Assembly (NCBI GenBank): GCA_910585905.1
Contig: CAJUID010000002.1
Span: forward strand, 62,001 to 126,000
Origin: an uncultured Lachnospiraceae bacterium
Lineage (GTDB): Bacteria > Bacillota > Clostridia > Lachnospirales > Lachnospiraceae
Length of the DNA stretch: 64,000 nt
Direction: 5' to 3'
This document shows positions 28,130 through 37,097 of the stretch, one piece after another. A program made the position numbers and the translations under genes. How positions within the stretch are numbered: position 1 is the stretch's first letter; every line of letters starts with the position of its first letter. Under the pieces are notes generated by a model. It was not told the origin of the DNA, did not search any database, and saw nothing but the letters and a program-made list of their open reading frames with translations.

Positions 28130-28390
28130 ATGACATACTCATATAAAACAAAGGGAACTTGTTCACAAAGAATTGATTTTGACTTAGAGGATAACACTGT
28201 ACATAACATTACATTTATCGGTGGATGTAATGGAAATACAAAAGGTGTTGCCGCACTCTGTGAGGGGCTTACTGTAGATCAGATTGAAGAGAGATTAAAG
28301 GGAATCCAGTGTGGCGTGAAAGGAACTTCTTGTGTAGACCAGCTTGCCACCGCAGTGCGTGAGGCGTTAAATTCTGTAGCTAAGGTGTGA
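28130..28390 (+). CDS. TSCPD-domain protein (TIGR03905 type)
   Basis: An 86-residue protein with the TSCPD pattern: FIGGCNGNTKGVAALCEG in the first half and the signature GTSCVDQLATAVREAL near the C-terminus, with four cysteines (CSQR, GGCNG, ALCEG, TSCVD region plus QCGV) that may bind metal. The domain also occurs at the C-terminus of some B12-dependent ribonucleotide reductases, but the role of the stand-alone family is unknown. ATG at 28130 follows a perfect AAGGAGG by about ten bases. It is probably on the sirtuin transcript. Confidence 0.85.
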   Translation: MTYSYKTKGTCSQRIDFDLEDNTVHNITFIGGCNGNTKGVAALCEGLTVDQIEERLKGIQCGVKGTSCVDQLATAVREALNSVAKV

Positions 28391-28404
28391 TGTTTAAAAA
28401 TCTG

Positions 28405-28440
28405 GCGTTAGGAACCATGCTTTATATATGGTTCCTACGC
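28405..28440 (+). terminator. Hairpin after the TSCPD gene, possible terminator
   Basis: GCGTTAGGAACCAT (28405-28418) pairs with ATGGTTCCTACGC (28428-28440). The following TGGGGTTTAATTTAATTT is only weakly T-rich. Confidence 0.55.
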
Positions 28441-28458
28441 TGGGGTTTAATTTAATTT

Positions 28459-28492
28459 GGCTGAACAAATGAATATTTCAAGTTGTTCAGCC
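28459..28492. terminator. Second hairpin, between the convergent TSCPD and response-regulator genes
   Basis: GGCTGAACAA (28459-28468) and TTGTTCAGCC (28483-28492) form a perfect 10-bp stem. On the minus strand it is followed by AAATTAAATT, so it may end the two-component transcript. Confidence 0.6.
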
Positions 28493-28503
28493 TTCTAATC
28501 TTC

Positions 28504-29193
28504 TTATACTTTAAAACGGTAGCCAACTCCCCATATTGTCTCAATATATTGAGGTTTTGAAGAGGATTTTTCAATTTTTTCGCGGATTTTCTTAATATGT
28601 ACTGTTACCGTGGCGATATCCCCCACGGATTCCATTTCCCAAATTTCTTTAAATAATTCTTCTTTCGAAAAAACATGGTTTGGATGTTGGGCTAGAAAAG
28701 TTAACAGGTCAAATTCTTTAGTTGTAAATGTTTTTTCTTTCCCATCAATATAGACACGGCGCGCCGTTTTGTCAATTTTGAGGCTGCGGATTTCAATTAT
28801 CTCATTTTCAGGTAGCCCAGAGGCGGTCAGCCGTTTATACCGCGCAAGATGTGCTTTTACGCGTGCTACCAGTTCACTTGGGCTAAAAGGCTTTGTCATA
28901 TAATCATCTGCGCCTAGCCCCAGACCGCGAATTTTGTCTATATCATCCTTTTTGGCGGAAACCATAATGATTGGTGTGTTTTTCTTTTCACGGATCAGCT
29001 TGCATATGTCAAAGCCGTCCATATTCGGCAGCATTAAATCCAAAATAATGAGGCTGTAGTCCTCAGACAATGCTCGTGCAGCGCCTTTGCAGCCATCACT
29101 CTCAATAGTAACTTCAAAATTGCTTAGTTCCAGATAATCTTTTTCTAATTCAGCAATGGAAGTTTCATCTTCAATAATTAAAATTGTATCCAT
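28504..29193 (-). CDS. OmpR/PhoB-family response regulator
   Basis: The 229-residue protein has an N-terminal receiver domain with acidic pocket (IIEDE), the phospho-acceptor in LIILDLMLPNMDG (Asp near 52), the switch Thr/Ser in IIMVSAKKDD and conserved Lys in MTKPFSPSELVARV. Residues of about 130-229 form a winged-helix DNA-binding domain (FTTKEFDLLTFLAQHPNHVFSKEELF ends in VTVHIKKIREKIE and ETIWGVGYRF). It is encoded 12 bases downstream of the sensor kinase on the same strand. ATG is preceded by AAAGGAG. Target genes are unknown; the neighbouring envelope genes are candidates. Confidence 0.95.
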   Translation of the reverse strand: MDTILIIEDETSIAELEKDYLELSNFEVTIESDGCKGAARALSEDYSLIILDLMLPNMDGFDICKLIREKKNTPIIMVSAKKDDIDKIRGLGLGADDYMTKPFSPSELVARVKAHLARYKRLTASGLPENEIIEIRSLKIDKTARRVYIDGKEKTFTTKEFDLLTFLAQHPNHVFSKEELFKEIWEMESVGDIATVTVHIKKIREKIEKSSSKPQYIETIWGVGYRFKV

Positions 29194-29205
29194 AAATGCT
29201 CCTTT

Positions 29206-30774
29206 CTAATTGTGGGAAATATCCTTTTTAAGCGTAAAATAAAAGCTGCTTCCCACACCCTCAATACTTTCTGCCCAGACTTTCCCCCCGTGGTCAGAGA
29301 TAATCCGTTTTACAATAGCAAGTCCCAGTCCGCTTCCCCTTTTTGATGAATTCCGGGATGCATCTGCACGGAAAAAACGGTCAAAAATATGCGGAAGATT
29401 TTTGGCAGCTATACCTGGTCCGTCATCCTCAATTTGTATCTGGACAAATTCATCTGGAATCGGCCGCGGCACCAGATCCGTTCCATCCTCTTTGAGCTGG
29501 CGGTACAGAGGAGGTGCAGTATTTGGCCGGACGACATCCTCAACGCGGATGGAAATATGGCCTTCCGGCTTATCATTGTATTTTACCGCATTTTCTATGA
29601 TATTGTGAAGTACCCTTTTTAATTGTTCTGTATCTGCCAAAATATATGTGTCCTTATCTGTTGTATTATAATAGTCTATCGACATATTCTGCGATTCCAT
29701 ATCCAGAGAGACATCTTCAATGCAGTCTGTAAAATAATTTTCCAGATTAACCGAAACAAAATTATATGCAAGAGAATTACGCTCTACTTTAGAAAAGAGT
29801 GACAATTCATCAATCAGATAAGTGATATCATTTGCCTTTGTGTAAATAGTTTGCAAATACTTCTGTTGCTTCTCTGGTGTGTCAGCTACCCCATCCAAAA
29901 TTCCTTCAGCATAACCCTTTATAGCAGTTACAGGAGTCTTTAGGTCATGGGAGATGCTGCTCATAATTTCACGGGTTTTTTCTTCTGATTCAATGCGTTC
30001 TTCTAACAAGCTTTTTAGCCGAATCCGCATATCCTCAAAATCACGGCATAACTGGCCAATTTCATCTGAAGAAGCAATATGGATCGGGTTGCCAAGGTTG
30101 CCCTGCCCAATCTGCATAGCCGCAAGGCGCAAGATATTTAATGGGTGCAAAATACTTTTGTAAATCCAGAGGCTAAGAATAATTCCAGTCGTCAGCAAAA
30201 TCATAAAAAATGCGGCTGCAATATCTATAACCGAATGTTTCCAGCGGGGTAGAATAAGAGAAAAATCGGTTACCAGAAAGACTTGCCCCAAACTACCGTC
30301 TTGAAACAAAAATGTTCGTTCTTTTATGATAGAAGATGTCTTCAAGTCAAGATAAGTTAGGTTATTAGCGTTTTCATCATATTTGCGCTGGATGGGAACA
30401 TTAATAAACTTCTTAAAGACAGACTGGTTCCCAATATAATAATAGCTTCCCTCTTTCACCACAATCAGGAATGAATCTCTTTTTTTTAGTTTTTCATTCG
30501 CATTATTTAAGAAATCCCTATCTAAAAACTGGTCTGGGTTATCATTAGTAATCTCGCTGATTGTTTTATAGTCTTTTTTAGAAATGTTGTAGAGGAAGTC
30601 AACAGGGTTTAGCAGTACATCATAGTGGTTATAAGAAGATTTACTAATATTGTAGGAATCCGTCATAATCTCTGTCTGTTTGCCCAAGATAGCATGGACA
30701 CAGATAAACATCAATACAATAGGAAAAATCGTCATAATGAGAAAGGCTGTAAACAGCCTGCCCCGTATTTTCAT
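29206..30774 (-). CDS. Membrane sensor histidine kinase
   Basis: Two membrane segments (about residues 8-30 and 180-203) bracket an extracytoplasmic sensing domain of about 150 residues with no recognised ligand signature. A HAMP linker follows (LHPLNILRLAAMQIGQGN), then the phospho-acceptor box SSISHDLKTPVTAIKGYAEG, an N-box IIENAVKYND, and ATP-lid boxes DDGPGIAAKNLPHIFDRFFR and GSGLGLAIVKRI. It phosphorylates the response regulator encoded immediately downstream. The start is set at the ATG at 30774; a TTG at 30786 is also open but is placed too close to the nearest GAGG. Both choices keep the same domains. Confidence 0.92.
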   Translation of the reverse strand: MKIRGRLFTAFLIMTIFPIVLMFICVHAILGKQTEIMTDSYNISKSSYNHYDVLLNPVDFLYNISKKDYKTISEITNDNPDQFLDRDFLNNANEKLKKRDSFLIVVKEGSYYYIGNQSVFKKFINVPIQRKYDENANNLTYLDLKTSSIIKERTFLFQDGSLGQVFLVTDFSLILPRWKHSVIDIAAAFFMILLTTGIILSLWIYKSILHPLNILRLAAMQIGQGNLGNPIHIASSDEIGQLCRDFEDMRIRLKSLLEERIESEEKTREIMSSISHDLKTPVTAIKGYAEGILDGVADTPEKQQKYLQTIYTKANDITYLIDELSLFSKVERNSLAYNFVSVNLENYFTDCIEDVSLDMESQNMSIDYYNTTDKDTYILADTEQLKRVLHNIIENAVKYNDKPEGHISIRVEDVVRPNTAPPLYRQLKEDGTDLVPRPIPDEFVQIQIEDDGPGIAAKNLPHIFDRFFRADASRNSSKRGSGLGLAIVKRIISDHGGKVWAESIEGVGSSFYFTLKKDISHN

Positions 30775-30822
30775 AATTTGCACCAAGCCTCAAGCGAAAA
30801 TGCTTGCATTCTCATTTAAGGC

Positions 30823-30854
30823 GCAAACACAAAGGATGAAAGATGTGTGTTTGC
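30823..30854. other. Hairpin between the sugar-phosphate transferase and the sensor kinase
   Basis: GCAAACACA (30823-30831) pairs with TGTGTTTGC (30846-30854). There is no T-run on the minus strand, so it might pause or process the transcript rather than end it. Confidence 0.35.
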
Positions 30855-30956
30855 ATTTTGTCCTTTCTTCTTTTTTGCTTTCATCCTTCCAAATATACCA
30901 ATATATGAATTTTTAAAATTGTGCTAGACAGCGCGTATAACAAATGCAAACTTAGT

Positions 30957-32387
30957 CTAATAAGCATTTTTGTTTACACTCCGCCCAAAAAAAGTTAAAA
31001 ATAGGATTTTAAAATCTAACTGCAATGTCCAGTTTTCCACATAGTACAGATCACATTGAATTCGTTTTGTAATGGAAGTATCGCCGCGGTAGCCATTGAC
31101 CTGTGCCCATCCCGTCATACCAGGGCGTACCTGATGTTTAATCATATATCGCGGGATATCCTCTTTAAACTTGTCAACAAAATAAGGGCGCTCTGGGCGC
31201 GGCCCTACCATGCTCATGTCGCCTTTTAACACGTTAAAAAGCTGCGGCAGCTCGTCCACATTCGTTTTTCGCATAAATTTTCCAATTGGTGTGACGCGTG
31301 GATCATCCTGCGTAGTCCAGGCTTTCTTCTCATCGGCTTCGTTCTGGACGCGCATAGAGCGGAATTTATACATCTGGAATTCCCGGTTATGAAGGCCGAT
31401 GCGTGTCTGTTTGAAAATCAATGGGCCAGGCGATGTGAATTTGACAATACAAGCCACTATCAACATAGGAATCGAAAAAATAGTAATAGCAACTAGTGAA
31501 CCAAATACGTCTACCAGGCGTTTTATGGTATTATTAAATGAACTGCTCAATGGTACGTGGCGGACATGGATAACCGGCAGCCCGTCCAAGTCCTCTGTAT
31601 AAGGCTTTGTTGGGATGATATGGTTGTAATCTGGGATAAATTTTGTATGGACGCCGGATTTTTCACAGATTGCGACAATCTGCTCTAATTTGGAATACTC
31701 ATCTATACTTAATGTAATGGCGATTTCGTCATATTCATTTGTTGCAAGTATTTGTTCCAGAGTGCTTATTTTTCCAATAATATCTATCTTACGGTAAGAC
31801 TCGCCTATTTCGCGTCTGTCATCCAGAATGCCATGTACCTTGTAGCCCCATTCCGGGTGCGAGCGGAGGCGGTCAATATAACCTTCTGCAGTACGGCTAT
31901 ATCCCACCAAAATAATATGTTTCAAATTCAAACCGGAACGGCGCATTTTACGTAGAATGCGCATAACAGAAAGTCTAAAAATATAATCAATAATAAGATT
32001 AATTCCGGCAAATATAATCAAGAATAAACGGGCGAAATCTGGTTCTTTAATCAGATAAAGCACTGCCACACAATAAATTAGCCCAAACGTGTTGGCTTTC
32101 AAAAGCCCCCAGAGTTCAGAACGTCGCCCGGCAGTCCGTTTTGGGTCATACATGCCAAACAAGCGGTACAAAATAAGATAACAGGGAATCAGAAGGACTA
32201 GCATTGTCTGATAATCTTCTGGATTACGCCAGTATCCACGTGGCGGCTCTATAATCTGATGTTTGATCAGAGGGCTCCATGTATCATCAAAACGCAGGTT
32301 ATATGCTAACAGAAAGGAAAATGCAATAATAATAGCATCTACCAGCAGTTGCGACAGATTTAGTAATTTTTGGTTTTCTTTAATCAA
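30957..32387 (-). CDS. Undecaprenyl-phosphate sugar-1-phosphate transferase (WcaJ/WbaP type)
   Basis: The enzyme would transfer a sugar-1-phosphate from a UDP-sugar to undecaprenyl phosphate, the first step of exopolysaccharide or wall glycan synthesis. Four N-terminal membrane helices (about 10-120) precede a CoA-binding-like domain (HIILVGYSRTAEGYIDRL), a fifth hydrophobic segment (LVAITIFSIPMLIVACIV) and the bacterial sugar transferase domain with SPGPLIFKQTRIGL, FRSMR, TNVDELPQLFNVLKGDMS, GPRPERP and VRPGMTGWAQVNGYRG. Start: TTG at 32387 next to GAAGGTGG; a TTG at 32408 is open but lacks a site. No glycosyltransferase cluster is adjacent. Confidence 0.9.
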   Translation of the reverse strand: MIKENQKLLNLSQLLVDAIIIAFSFLLAYNLRFDDTWSPLIKHQIIEPPRGYWRNPEDYQTMLVLLIPCYLILYRLFGMYDPKRTAGRRSELWGLLKANTFGLIYCVAVLYLIKEPDFARLFLIIFAGINLIIDYIFRLSVMRILRKMRRSGLNLKHIILVGYSRTAEGYIDRLRSHPEWGYKVHGILDDRREIGESYRKIDIIGKISTLEQILATNEYDEIAITLSIDEYSKLEQIVAICEKSGVHTKFIPDYNHIIPTKPYTEDLDGLPVIHVRHVPLSSSFNNTIKRLVDVFGSLVAITIFSIPMLIVACIVKFTSPGPLIFKQTRIGLHNREFQMYKFRSMRVQNEADEKKAWTTQDDPRVTPIGKFMRKTNVDELPQLFNVLKGDMSMVGPRPERPYFVDKFKEDIPRYMIKHQVRPGMTGWAQVNGYRGDTSITKRIQCDLYYVENWTLQLDFKILFLTFFGRSVNKNAY

Positions 32388-32408
32388 ATTTCCACCTTCT
32401 CTTTCCAA

Positions 32409-32726
32409 TGCTCTAACAGTATATTATGACGCTGTAGGTTGCTATCTCTGGCATCATATCTATGATATTATATATTTTCCAGATTTAATTCGCAACATTC
32501 TTTTTGTGTTTTTGTTGAATTTCTGTTATGATAGAAAATATTTAGATATTTTTCACATGTTTTACACAATTCACTGATACACTAGTAAAAATCACTTTGA
32601 TTGCTGGCGCTATAGTATGCCGGCAAACGAGAGTGACCTTAACTGTTAAAATAAGTGAGAAGTTCAAATGGCTATTACAGTGCCGCATCTATGAAAATGA
32701 TAAAAGATACAAGGAGGGCTTTTAGT
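32409..32726. other. Divergent intergenic region between the sugar-phosphate transferase and htrA
   Basis: About 320 bases, AT-rich, no gene. A plus-strand promoter is visible at 32504-32532: TTGTGT, 17 bases, extended -10 TGT-TATGAT; it would give htrA a leader of about 190 bases. A TATACT on the minus strand near 32420 lacks a convincing -35. Nothing else is recognised. Confidence 0.45.
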
Positions 32727-34532
32727 ATGGACGAAAATAACGAAGAAAAGAGCACCGGGTATACCGGAGAGTACGGAAATTCGGTGGAAGGTGACTATCA
32801 GGATAACAGCCAGTCAACTTACCGTTACTCGTATAAGGATGGCGAGAATGGAAGTACACATTCTGGTGATTATTATGCAGACCAGAACCAAAATGCACAA
32901 AATAGCGCAGGCGATGAGAATTCAGTTCAGAATCAGGATTCCGGCCAAAATGGTTATCAGAGCGGACAAGGACAATATTACAGCAGTGATGATAACGGCT
33001 ATCAAAATGCTGGCTACCAAAATACTGGCAGCCAAAACACAGGGTATCAAGGCAGCAGTTACCAAAATAATAATTATCAGGCAAATCAATATCAAAATAA
33101 TAGTTATCAAAATGGAACTTATCAGAATGGAAGCTACCAGAATCCAAATAACAAAGCTTCAAAAGATAAAAAGGAAGGCGCATCTCTTGGAAAGATGATT
33201 TTGCTTACTGCAGCGCTGGCGGTTATGTTTGGTGTAGTTGCCGGTGTATGTTTTAATGCGGTCAATTATGCTTCAAGAACATTGTTTGGCTCAGGAGATA
33301 AAGCAGGAAACAATGTCCAGTTGGGCAAAACAACAGATCAGGCGGCTATCCCAACGACGAGACCTGGCAATACCCAAAGCGGGACTGCTGCGCAGGGTGT
33401 AACAGATGTATCATCCATTACGGAGCAGAGTATGCCGGCAGTTGTGGCGATTACTAGTACAACTAAGGGGGCTGATTATTATGATTTGTTTGGGCAGTAT
33501 TATCAGGGGAAGGAGACTATGGGCTCTGGAAGCGGATTTATTGTCGGGCAAAATGAGAAGGAGCTGCTGATTGCGACAAACAATCATGTTATTGATGAGG
33601 CTAAGACGATTTCTGTCCAGTTTATTGATGGTGAAATCTATGAGGCAACTGAGAAAGGTTCCGATTCTGGAAATGATTTAGCAGTTATTGCTGTTAAGCT
33701 TTCTGATATTAAAGATAGTACCATGGAAAAGATTAAGATTGCTGATATGGGGGATTCTGATAAGGCAAAGGTCGGTGAGATGGTTATTGCAATCGGCAAT
33801 GCACTTGGCTATGGCCAGTCTGTTACTGTTGGTTATATTAGCGCAAAAGACCGCGTGATTACGGAAACGTCTTCGAATGGAACTGCGGGCAACAAAATGA
33901 AGGCGCTCCAGACAGATGCGGCAATTAACCCTGGCAACAGCGGCGGTGCCCTGCTGAATATGCAGGGGCAGGTAATCGGCATTAATTCTGCTAAAATTGC
34001 AGATTCTGCGGTAGAGGGTGTCGGATATGCGATTCCGATTTCTGTTGCAACACCAATTATTGATGAATTGATGAACAGGGAGATTTTAAACGATGACGAA
34101 AAGGGATATCTGGGGATTACTGGAAATACTGTAACACAGGAAGGAATGGCTTATAACCTGCCATATGGTGTCTATGTAAAGGAAGTTGCAGAGGGAGGCG
34201 CTGCAGATAAGGCAGGCATTAAAGTAAATGATATTATTACAGCTATTAATAAGATGGAAGTTACAACCATGGAGAGCCTTCAGCAAAAGGTAAATAGTTA
34301 CCGGAAGGGGACAAAAATTGAAGTTACGCTTCAGCGCAGCAACAACGGAAGCTATGAGGAGAAAAAGGTAACTGTGACATTGCAGGACAAAGCATCATTG
34401 GACAGTTTGCAGCAAAATAATAATTCTTCTGGCTCCGATAGGGGGGATACTAGGGATAATGAACAAAATAACCAACCATATAATGACAACAACTCCGGCA
34501 GCGGAGGAAGTTTCTGGGATTTCTTCCGGTAA
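32727..34532 (+). CDS. htrA: HtrA/DegP-family membrane-anchored serine protease
   Basis: A quality-control protease for misfolded exported proteins. Residues 1-150 are a cytoplasmic tail extraordinarily rich in Tyr, Gln, Asn, Ser and Gly with repeated YQN steps; a single membrane helix follows (about 155-180, ILLTAALAVMFGVVAGVCF). The trypsin-like domain has the catalytic triad H287 (ATNNHVID), D317 (SGNDLAVI) and S405 (NPGNSGGALL). One PDZ domain lies at about 455-545 (GVYVKEVAEGGAADKAGIKVNDII). The C-terminus is again Asn/Gly/Ser-rich. Start: ATG at 32727, eight bases after AAGGAGG; the open frame upstream has no ribosome site. Its last 74 bases overlap the next gene. Confidence 0.94.
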   Translation: MDENNEEKSTGYTGEYGNSVEGDYQDNSQSTYRYSYKDGENGSTHSGDYYADQNQNAQNSAGDENSVQNQDSGQNGYQSGQGQYYSSDDNGYQNAGYQNTGSQNTGYQGSSYQNNNYQANQYQNNSYQNGTYQNGSYQNPNNKASKDKKEGASLGKMILLTAALAVMFGVVAGVCFNAVNYASRTLFGSGDKAGNNVQLGKTTDQAAIPTTRPGNTQSGTAAQGVTDVSSITEQSMPAVVAITSTTKGADYYDLFGQYYQGKETMGSGSGFIVGQNEKELLIATNNHVIDEAKTISVQFIDGEIYEATEKGSDSGNDLAVIAVKLSDIKDSTMEKIKIADMGDSDKAKVGEMVIAIGNALGYGQSVTVGYISAKDRVITETSSNGTAGNKMKALQTDAAINPGNSGGALLNMQGQVIGINSAKIADSAVEGVGYAIPISVATPIIDELMNREILNDDEKGYLGITGNTVTQEGMAYNLPYGVYVKEVAEGGAADKAGIKVNDIITAINKMEVTTMESLQQKVNSYRKGTKIEVTLQRSNNGSYEEKKVTVTLQDKASLDSLQQNNNSSGSDRGDTRDNEQNNQPYNDNNSGSGGSFWDFFR

Positions 34533-36378
34533 GATTTCCGATCATCACAATAGGTTTCAAAACGCTTCTGCAGATTTTCTGAAAAGAGTCTGCGGAAGCG
34601 TTCTCTTTCAGGTGATCTTTTTTCTTGTGTTTTCTTTTTTAGAATTTGTTACATTGGAATTGTTTTTTAAAGTCTCTGTATTAGATTATAGCTTTGTCAT
34701 CATTTTAAAAAATGTGCTGATCATAGCTTTTTTGAACCTATTCCTGGTAGGGCTTTTCCATAGTTTAAAGTTGCCGCTTATGATTTCGGTTCTTCTTTTT
34801 ACTTTAATCGGGGCTGCAAACTATTTTGTGATTGCGTTCCGGGGATATGGAATTGTTTTTTTGGATCTGTATGCAGTTAAGACAGCAGCGGGAGTTGCAG
34901 GAGGATACAACTATTCTGTGGAGTGGCATTTTATTGCTGCCGTTGTGACGAATCTTATTTTATTTATGATCTGTTTTCTGCTTCCAAAGAGGAAGCACGC
35001 TTACCGTAATCCTAGATTTATGCTTATTTCTCTGCTTGGGATGGCAGCGAGCGCCCTGTTTTTCTTCTGGATTGGTTCAGATACCATTTTTTTCCGCAAT
35101 GTCAGCCATTTGACCTGGGATCACAATATTGGAATGAATAAATATGGTTATGTGCTGTATTTTACTGCAAATGGCGGGAAAGTAACAGTAAAGAAGCCGT
35201 CCGGCTATTCCGTAGAAAAAGTAGATTGTATTTTATCAAGATATGAGGAGTCTGACGTTCCAGAAAGGACAACACAAAACCCAAATCTCATTATAATTAT
35301 GAATGAATCTTTTGCAGATTTAAATGTGCTTGGCAGAGTAGCAACCAATAAAGAAGTATTTTCGTTCTACAACAGCCTGACAGAGAATACAATAAAAGGC
35401 TATGCAGAATCTTCTGTATATGGTGGATATACTGCTAATTCTGAGTTTGAATTTCTTACTGGATGTACCAAAGCATATTTGCCAGGGAATCCTTACCTGC
35501 AATATCTTGATGATTACATACCATCCCTGATCACCAATTTAAAAAAGCAGGCAGGATATCGGGAGGCAGTTGCAGTTCATCCATATTATCCTTCTGGTTA
35601 CAACCGGAACAGGGCTTATCCACTCCTTGGATTTGATAAATTTTTATCTCTGGAGGACTTTGCAAACGATGATCCTGTCCGAAAGTTTGTGGGGGATTTA
35701 GAAAATTATAAAAAGATTGAAGAGCTATTTGAGCAGAAGGAGGAAGGAAGTTCGCTATGTGTCTTTAATGTAACCATGCAGAACCACAGTTCTTATGATG
35801 ACCTTTCTTACAAGTTTGAAAATCCAATATCTGTAATGAATTTTTCTACAACAGCTTCGGTTAATCAGTATCTTTCATTATTAAAAATGTCGGATGACGC
35901 ACTGAAGCAATTAATCACTTATTTTAATAATGTGGATGAACCGACTGTGATTGTATTTTTTGGGGATCACCAGCCGCATTTGCCGGATGGGTTTTATAAA
36001 GAAGTTATGGGGCAGGTACCAGAGTTATTTACCAGAGAACAGATGATGCAGAAATATGTGGTTCCGTTTTTTATCTGGGCAAATTATGATATTCCAGAAC
36101 AAGAGGTTGGAAGAGTATCGTTAAATTATTTATCCAGCCTTATGCTGCAGACAGCGGGCTTAAAATTAAGTAACTTTAACCGCTACCTACTGGATTTGCA
36201 TAAGAAACTGCCTTCAGTCAGTGCAAACGGCTATTATGATTCGGAGGGAAAGCTCCATGACTATTCAGAAGAAGATACGGAGAACCAGCGGCTTTTAGAG
36301 GAGTATGAGATGGTGCAGTACCATTATCTCTTTGATAGGGAAAATCGGTTGGAAAAACATTTTACAATAGGCCAGTAA
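34459..36378 (+). CDS. LtaS/MdoB-type membrane sulfatase-fold transferase
   Basis: Five N-terminal membrane helices (about residues 48-215) are followed by an extracytoplasmic alkaline-phosphatase/sulfatase domain. Motifs: NLIIIMNESFADL (metal ligand Glu), GGYTANSEFEFLTG with the nucleophile Thr, and IVFFGDHQPHLP (metal-binding Asp/His). Such enzymes move glycerol-phosphate from phosphatidylglycerol onto lipoteichoic acid or other glycans. The start is uncertain: the first ATG (34459) lies inside htrA in another frame with AGGG three bases upstream and a G-run farther up, and no ATG/GTG/TTG suits the region just after the htrA stop. Tight overlap suggests coupled expression with htrA. Confidence 0.85.
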   Translation: MNKITNHIMTTTPAAEEVSGISSGKISDHHNRFQNASADFLKRVCGSVLFQVIFFLVFSFLEFVTLELFFKVSVLDYSFVIILKNVLIIAFLNLFLVGLFHSLKLPLMISVLLFTLIGAANYFVIAFRGYGIVFLDLYAVKTAAGVAGGYNYSVEWHFIAAVVTNLILFMICFLLPKRKHAYRNPRFMLISLLGMAASALFFFWIGSDTIFFRNVSHLTWDHNIGMNKYGYVLYFTANGGKVTVKKPSGYSVEKVDCILSRYEESDVPERTTQNPNLIIIMNESFADLNVLGRVATNKEVFSFYNSLTENTIKGYAESSVYGGYTANSEFEFLTGCTKAYLPGNPYLQYLDDYIPSLITNLKKQAGYREAVAVHPYYPSGYNRNRAYPLLGFDKFLSLEDFANDDPVRKFVGDLENYKKIEELFEQKEEGSSLCVFNVTMQNHSSYDDLSYKFENPISVMNFSTTASVNQYLSLLKMSDDALKQLITYFNNVDEPTVIVFFGDHQPHLPDGFYKEVMGQVPELFTREQMMQKYVVPFFIWANYDIPEQEVGRVSLNYLSSLMLQTAGLKLSNFNRYLLDLHKKLPSVSANGYYDSEGKLHDYSEEDTENQRLLEEYEMVQYHYLFDRENRLEKHFTIGQ

Positions 36379-36400
36379 GTATTGCTTCGGTTATGAAATC

Positions 36401-36971
36401 TTTGACTTTCCCCATTTTTTGAAGAGGATAATCTGATGTTATTGATAGGCAGTGGAGTTTCGCCAATTTTGCTCTGTGATTGCATGATGATTCAAAAAAC
36501 TTCAGGTGGAACAACCAGGAATGCAGCCTCATCGCCAGACAACTAGCTTTGATAGAAGGTCTTTGCTTTGTAAAACTTCGATGGAATATGCGCCCCGAAG
36601 CATGTCTAAGCGGCATGTAGCAGTGTGCTATGTTTTCCTAGAAGGCACGCTTCCGCTACGCAGAGGCACGTAACGGTGCATAATATCCTGCAAAGCAGAA
36701 TATAAGCACCGACGGCCTCTGAGTGCCTCTGCGAAAAACATAGCACACTGGCTGCATTGCCGTGAGTTTGCGAAAGGGGCGCATAAATCATACATCGAAG
36801 TTTGCAAAGCATTAGACCTTCCTCAAAGCGTAGCGTTGCCAGATGGGGCTGCATTGCCTGATTGTTCCATTTGAATTCTGAATGAAAATCATGTACACAG
36901 AGCAAAATTGGCAAAATATCTGTGTCTTCAATACCATCAGATTATTCCCTCTAAAAATGGGGAAAGTCAAA
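36401..36971. mobile_element. MITE-like element, copy B (571 bp, near-palindromic, with 10-bp target duplication)
   Basis: Ends carry TTTGACTTTCCCCATTTTT and its complement. The whole element folds on itself: the left arm from 36401 and the complement of the right arm from 36971 share long matches (AATCTGATG, GCCAATTTTGCTCTGTG, TGGAACAA, ATGCAGCC, TTTGCAAA/TTTGTAAA, ACTTCGATG), and an inner pair GTGTGCTATGTTTT / AAAACATAGCACAC near 36631 and 36735. TTATGAAATC directly flanks both ends (36391-36400 and 36972-36981). No transposase is encoded; short frames inside it are by-products. Confidence 0.88.
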
Positions 36972-36984
36972 TTATGAAATCTCA

Positions 36985-37013
36985 TTGTAAATTGTTAGCC
37001 TTTGAATTATAAT
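36985..37013 (+). promoter_or_regulatory. Promoter just after MITE copy B
   Basis: TTGTAA (36985-36990), 17 bases, TATAAT (37008-37013). It starts 13 bp from the element end and would drive the DUF3784-like and dehydrogenase genes. Confidence 0.5.
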
Positions 37014-37097
37014 TAATGAAACGAATAGAACTAGACTGATCAAATTATAATGTATGCTAGACTAGAAGAAAAGGGCTGTGAAAGGGGGAGAGATCGT

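Noticed and set aside
32722..33198. Frames overlapping the htrA N-terminal repeats on both strands
   Set aside because: By-products of the Y/Q/N-coding low-complexity DNA; the htrA frame has the ribosome site and the domain continuation.
36362..36914. Open frames on the minus strand within the 571-bp element
   Set aside because: They lie in a palindromic non-coding element, share no ribosome site, and their similarity to the frame at 41372-41581 is explained by repeat copies B and C, not by a protein family.
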